DNA from: Natronoglomus mannanivorans
GTDB lineage: Archaea; Halobacteriota; Halobacteria; Halobacteriales; Natrialbaceae
Length of the DNA stretch: 64,000 nucleotides
NCBI GenBank assembly: GCA_025517485.1
Contig: JAOPKB010000015.1
Location: 62,001-126,000, forward strand
Reading direction: 5' to 3'
In this document: positions 62,993-64,000 of the stretch, piece by piece
Numbering within the stretch: position 1 is the first letter of the stretch
How the letters are laid out: the number at the start of each line of letters is the position of its first letter
Notes under the pieces: model-generated
Database searches by the model: none
Seen by the model: only the letters and a program-made list of their open reading frames with translations
Told to the model about the DNA's origin: nothing
Made by a program: the position numbers and the translations under genes

Positions 62993-63453
62993 CCTGCACA
63001 ATAGATAGAAAATCCCTAAATTGGGTTTTCTGTGGCCGTAAATTGGATATCGCTCAGGTTTCAATCCCTTCAGAGGTTTCCACTCCATATCAATCCGAGC
63101 AGATATTAAGTTCTGTCGAAAAGTGCATTAGTGAATTAGATATCCCTCAGCACCCTAGGCAATTATTATGCTCCAGGCTGTACAGCAAGTTAAGAATGAT
63201 AGGAGGCGGACTTTCTTATCAAGGAAAAGTGTTCAAAGTGAAGTGCGTCTCAGAATCTAATGGGGTGCAGACACCGATGTCTTGGACGGGGATTATTAAG
63301 TTTCAAAATAGGGAAACTCATCGATTTATCACCAATATTGACGGCATTTCTAAGGGAGACACTTACAGACTTCGAAAAGGCACCCTTGATAGTATCGCAC
63401 CATCAAATGTCGTAATCCGTCTATCATGTATCTCTGAGGTCGATAATCAATGA
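62989..63453 (+). CDS. Inserted 154-residue ORF between cas6 and cas10d
   Basis: Starts at an ATG overlapping the cas6 stop and ends at a TGA overlapping the cas10d start, so it is fully coupled. No Cas family recognised. The first 35 codons cover the degenerate CRISPR repeats and are less protein-like. The later part (MSWTGIIKFQNRETHRFITN, IDGISKGDTYRLRKGTLDSI) looks like a beta-rich folded domain. Codons are AT-rich at the third position compared with cas6, suggesting a foreign source. It may be a Cas-control protein, or only the host frame of an RNA gene on the other strand. Confidence 0.55.
   Translation: MTCTIDRKSLNWVFCGRKLDIAQVSIPSEVSTPYQSEQILSSVEKCISELDIPQHPRQLLCSRLYSKLRMIGGGLSYQGKVFKVKCVSESNGVQTPMSWTGIIKFQNRETHRFITNIDGISKGDTYRLRKGTLDSIAPSNVVIRLSCISEVDNQ
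63005..63088 (-). ncRNA. CreA-like or mini-CRISPR RNA candidate in the cas operon
   Basis: On the minus strand a first degenerate repeat ends agggattgaaac (at 63058), keeping the ATTGAAAC handle. About 26 bases of spacer-like sequence (ctgagcgatatccaattta and on) follow, then a second degenerate repeat agaaaacccaatttagggat, compare agaaaacccagaacgggatt in the array. A TATA-like aacttaatat lies at about 63108-63118, some 28 bases before the first repeat. The layout repeat-spacer-repeat, promoter distance and place after cas6 resemble CreA or CreR guide RNAs. Expression is not shown. Confidence 0.5.
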
Positions 63454-64000
63454 ATCCAGAAGCTGCTCGAGAAGCCCACGAGACGATCGTTGGGAGTACA
63501 AACCTGTACGGGAATATAATCGATGCAGCGGGAGAGTACGATGCTAAAGTTGATTCCACGGCCAACTCATCACTTGCAGCGCATATCCTGAATGCAGTTA
63601 CGATCGGCGTGAACGCGTTCGTGTACGAAGTTGTCGGCCCGAACGATGATCTATTCGAAGACTACGGTGAGGATGTTCGCGTTCTTGCAGCTGCGCTCGC
63701 ACTCCACGACACGAATAAGTTCGTACGGGAAGCGTACAATGTAGACGTTGATGGAAACAACGCCGAAGCGTTTGACTGGTACTTCGACCCGAAGCCGGAC
63801 GAGAATGGTCAATCGCGAGAAGGAGACCCATTCGGAATTGAAGCATTTCTTGGCGATGGCTATCGAGACGATCTCCAGTATCTCGTACAACGGACAGAAA
63901 GTACAGAAGATAGCTCAGGAACACGTGGGATCGACTCATCATTTCGAGGACTTGAACGGTATTGTCGAATCGGTGATAGTACTGCCTCTGTCGCGCTTCG
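63450..64000 (+). CDS. cas10d: Cas10d (Csc3), N-terminal part
   Basis: 183 residues are visible; the gene runs off the window. MNPEAAREAHETIV opens the HD-nuclease domain, with His in SLAAHILNAV (residue 45) and the HD pair in ALALHDTNKF (86-87). In type I-D systems Cas10d is the large subunit that carries the HD nuclease while Cas3' supplies the helicase. The start overlaps the end of the inserted ORF by ATGA. The remaining subunits (Csc2, Csc1, Cas3', Cas4, Cas1, Cas2) are expected beyond the edge. Confidence 0.9.
   Translation, partial: MNPEAAREAHETIVGSTNLYGNIIDAAGEYDAKVDSTANSSLAAHILNAVTIGVNAFVYEVVGPNDDLFEDYGEDVRVLAAALALHDTNKFVREAYNVDVDGNNAEAFDWYFDPKPDENGQSREGDPFGIEAFLGDGYRDDLQYLVQRTESTEDSSGTRGIDSSFRGLERYCRIGDSTASVAL

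Larger units (their letters stand above)
62975..63453. repeat. 18-bp direct repeat around the cas6-cas10d insert
   Basis: The sequence gaggtcgataatcaatga occurs at 62975-62992 (end of cas6) and again at 63436-63453 (end of the inserted ORF). Each copy codes EVDNQ and a stop and provides the ATGA overlap with the next gene. The 461 bases from 62993 to 63453 can be removed to restore a direct cas6-cas10d overlap. Confidence 0.95.

Noticed and set aside
63003..63030. Imperfect hairpin gaaaatccc/gggttttc considered as a terminator of cas6
   Set aside because: The same bases align with the 3' half of the CRISPR repeat, and the operon continues into cas10d with coupled starts, so a repeat relic explains it better.
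1..64000. tRNA, rRNA, integrase and attachment sites
   Set aside because: Looked for around the conjugative and origin regions and at accessory-zone borders; none was recognised by eye.

Overview
The window is haloarchaeal. The proteins are highly acidic, with Asp/Glu-rich linkers. Twin-arginine and PGF-type surface anchors, TATA-type promoters, several TFB (archaeal TFIIB) sequences, an Orc1/Cdc6 initiator and families known mainly from Halobacteria (HalOD1, PhiH1-repressor-like, HVO_A0114-like) all agree. A member of Halobacteria, perhaps Natrialbales, fits best; the species cannot be named from the sequence. No rRNA or tRNA gene was seen.

Layout. (1) 1-8.8 kb: a housekeeping-like membrane cluster holding a transglutaminase-fold protein, two membrane proteins, a DUF58 protein, a DUF4330 protein and a MoxR ATPase. 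(2) 8.8-16 kb: surface and polysaccharide genes: a sugar epimerase, a pair of DUF1102/TasA-like secreted proteins, and an overlapping operon of sugar transferase, nucleotide-sugar dehydrogenase and GT4 glycosyltransferase. (3) 17.2-20.5 kb: a GC-rich ABC ATPase with two FtsX/MacB-like permeases. (4) 20.5-40.3 kb: an accessory zone full of decay. It holds three broken tfb genes, IS6-like and ISH-type transposase remnants, a frameshifted RPA-like gene, toxin-antitoxin modules (TumE/HVO_A0114-like fusion, MNT-HEPN intact and decayed, UPF0175), Fic, PadR, HalOD1, a lamin-tail/metallo-beta-lactamase lipoprotein, and several zinc-ribbon miniproteins of about 50 residues. (5) 40.5-42.4 kb: a TetR-MFS efflux pair with a palindromic operator. 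(6) 42.9-56.1 kb: one long minus-strand operon for a conjugation-like type IV secretion system (pilin-like protein, surface protein, lipoprotein, polytopic protein, VirB4 and VirD4-like ATPases), ending in a Cys-rich 88-residue protein and a prim-pol-like protein. (7) 56.4-59.3 kb: a replication origin with orc1/cdc6 and ORB-like iterons, bracketed by two copies of an inverted repeat plus a small gene, the second copy decayed. (8) 59.4-64 kb: a type I-D CRISPR-Cas locus with a 25-repeat array, leader, csa3, cas6, an inserted small ORF and the start of cas10d.

How it fits together: regions 6 and 7 together look like an integrated or plasmid-borne conjugative replicon with its own transfer genes, primase-like protein and origin. 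The CRISPR locus lies right beside that origin. The most striking observation is between cas6 and cas10d: an AT-rich insert flanked by an 18-bp direct repeat, translationally coupled at both ends. Inside it are two degenerate CRISPR repeats in crRNA orientation, preceded by a TATA-like box at the right distance. This resembles the position and layout of CreA-type antitoxin or guide RNAs (CreTA, known between cas6 and cas8b in Haloarcula type I-B), here in a type I-D operon.
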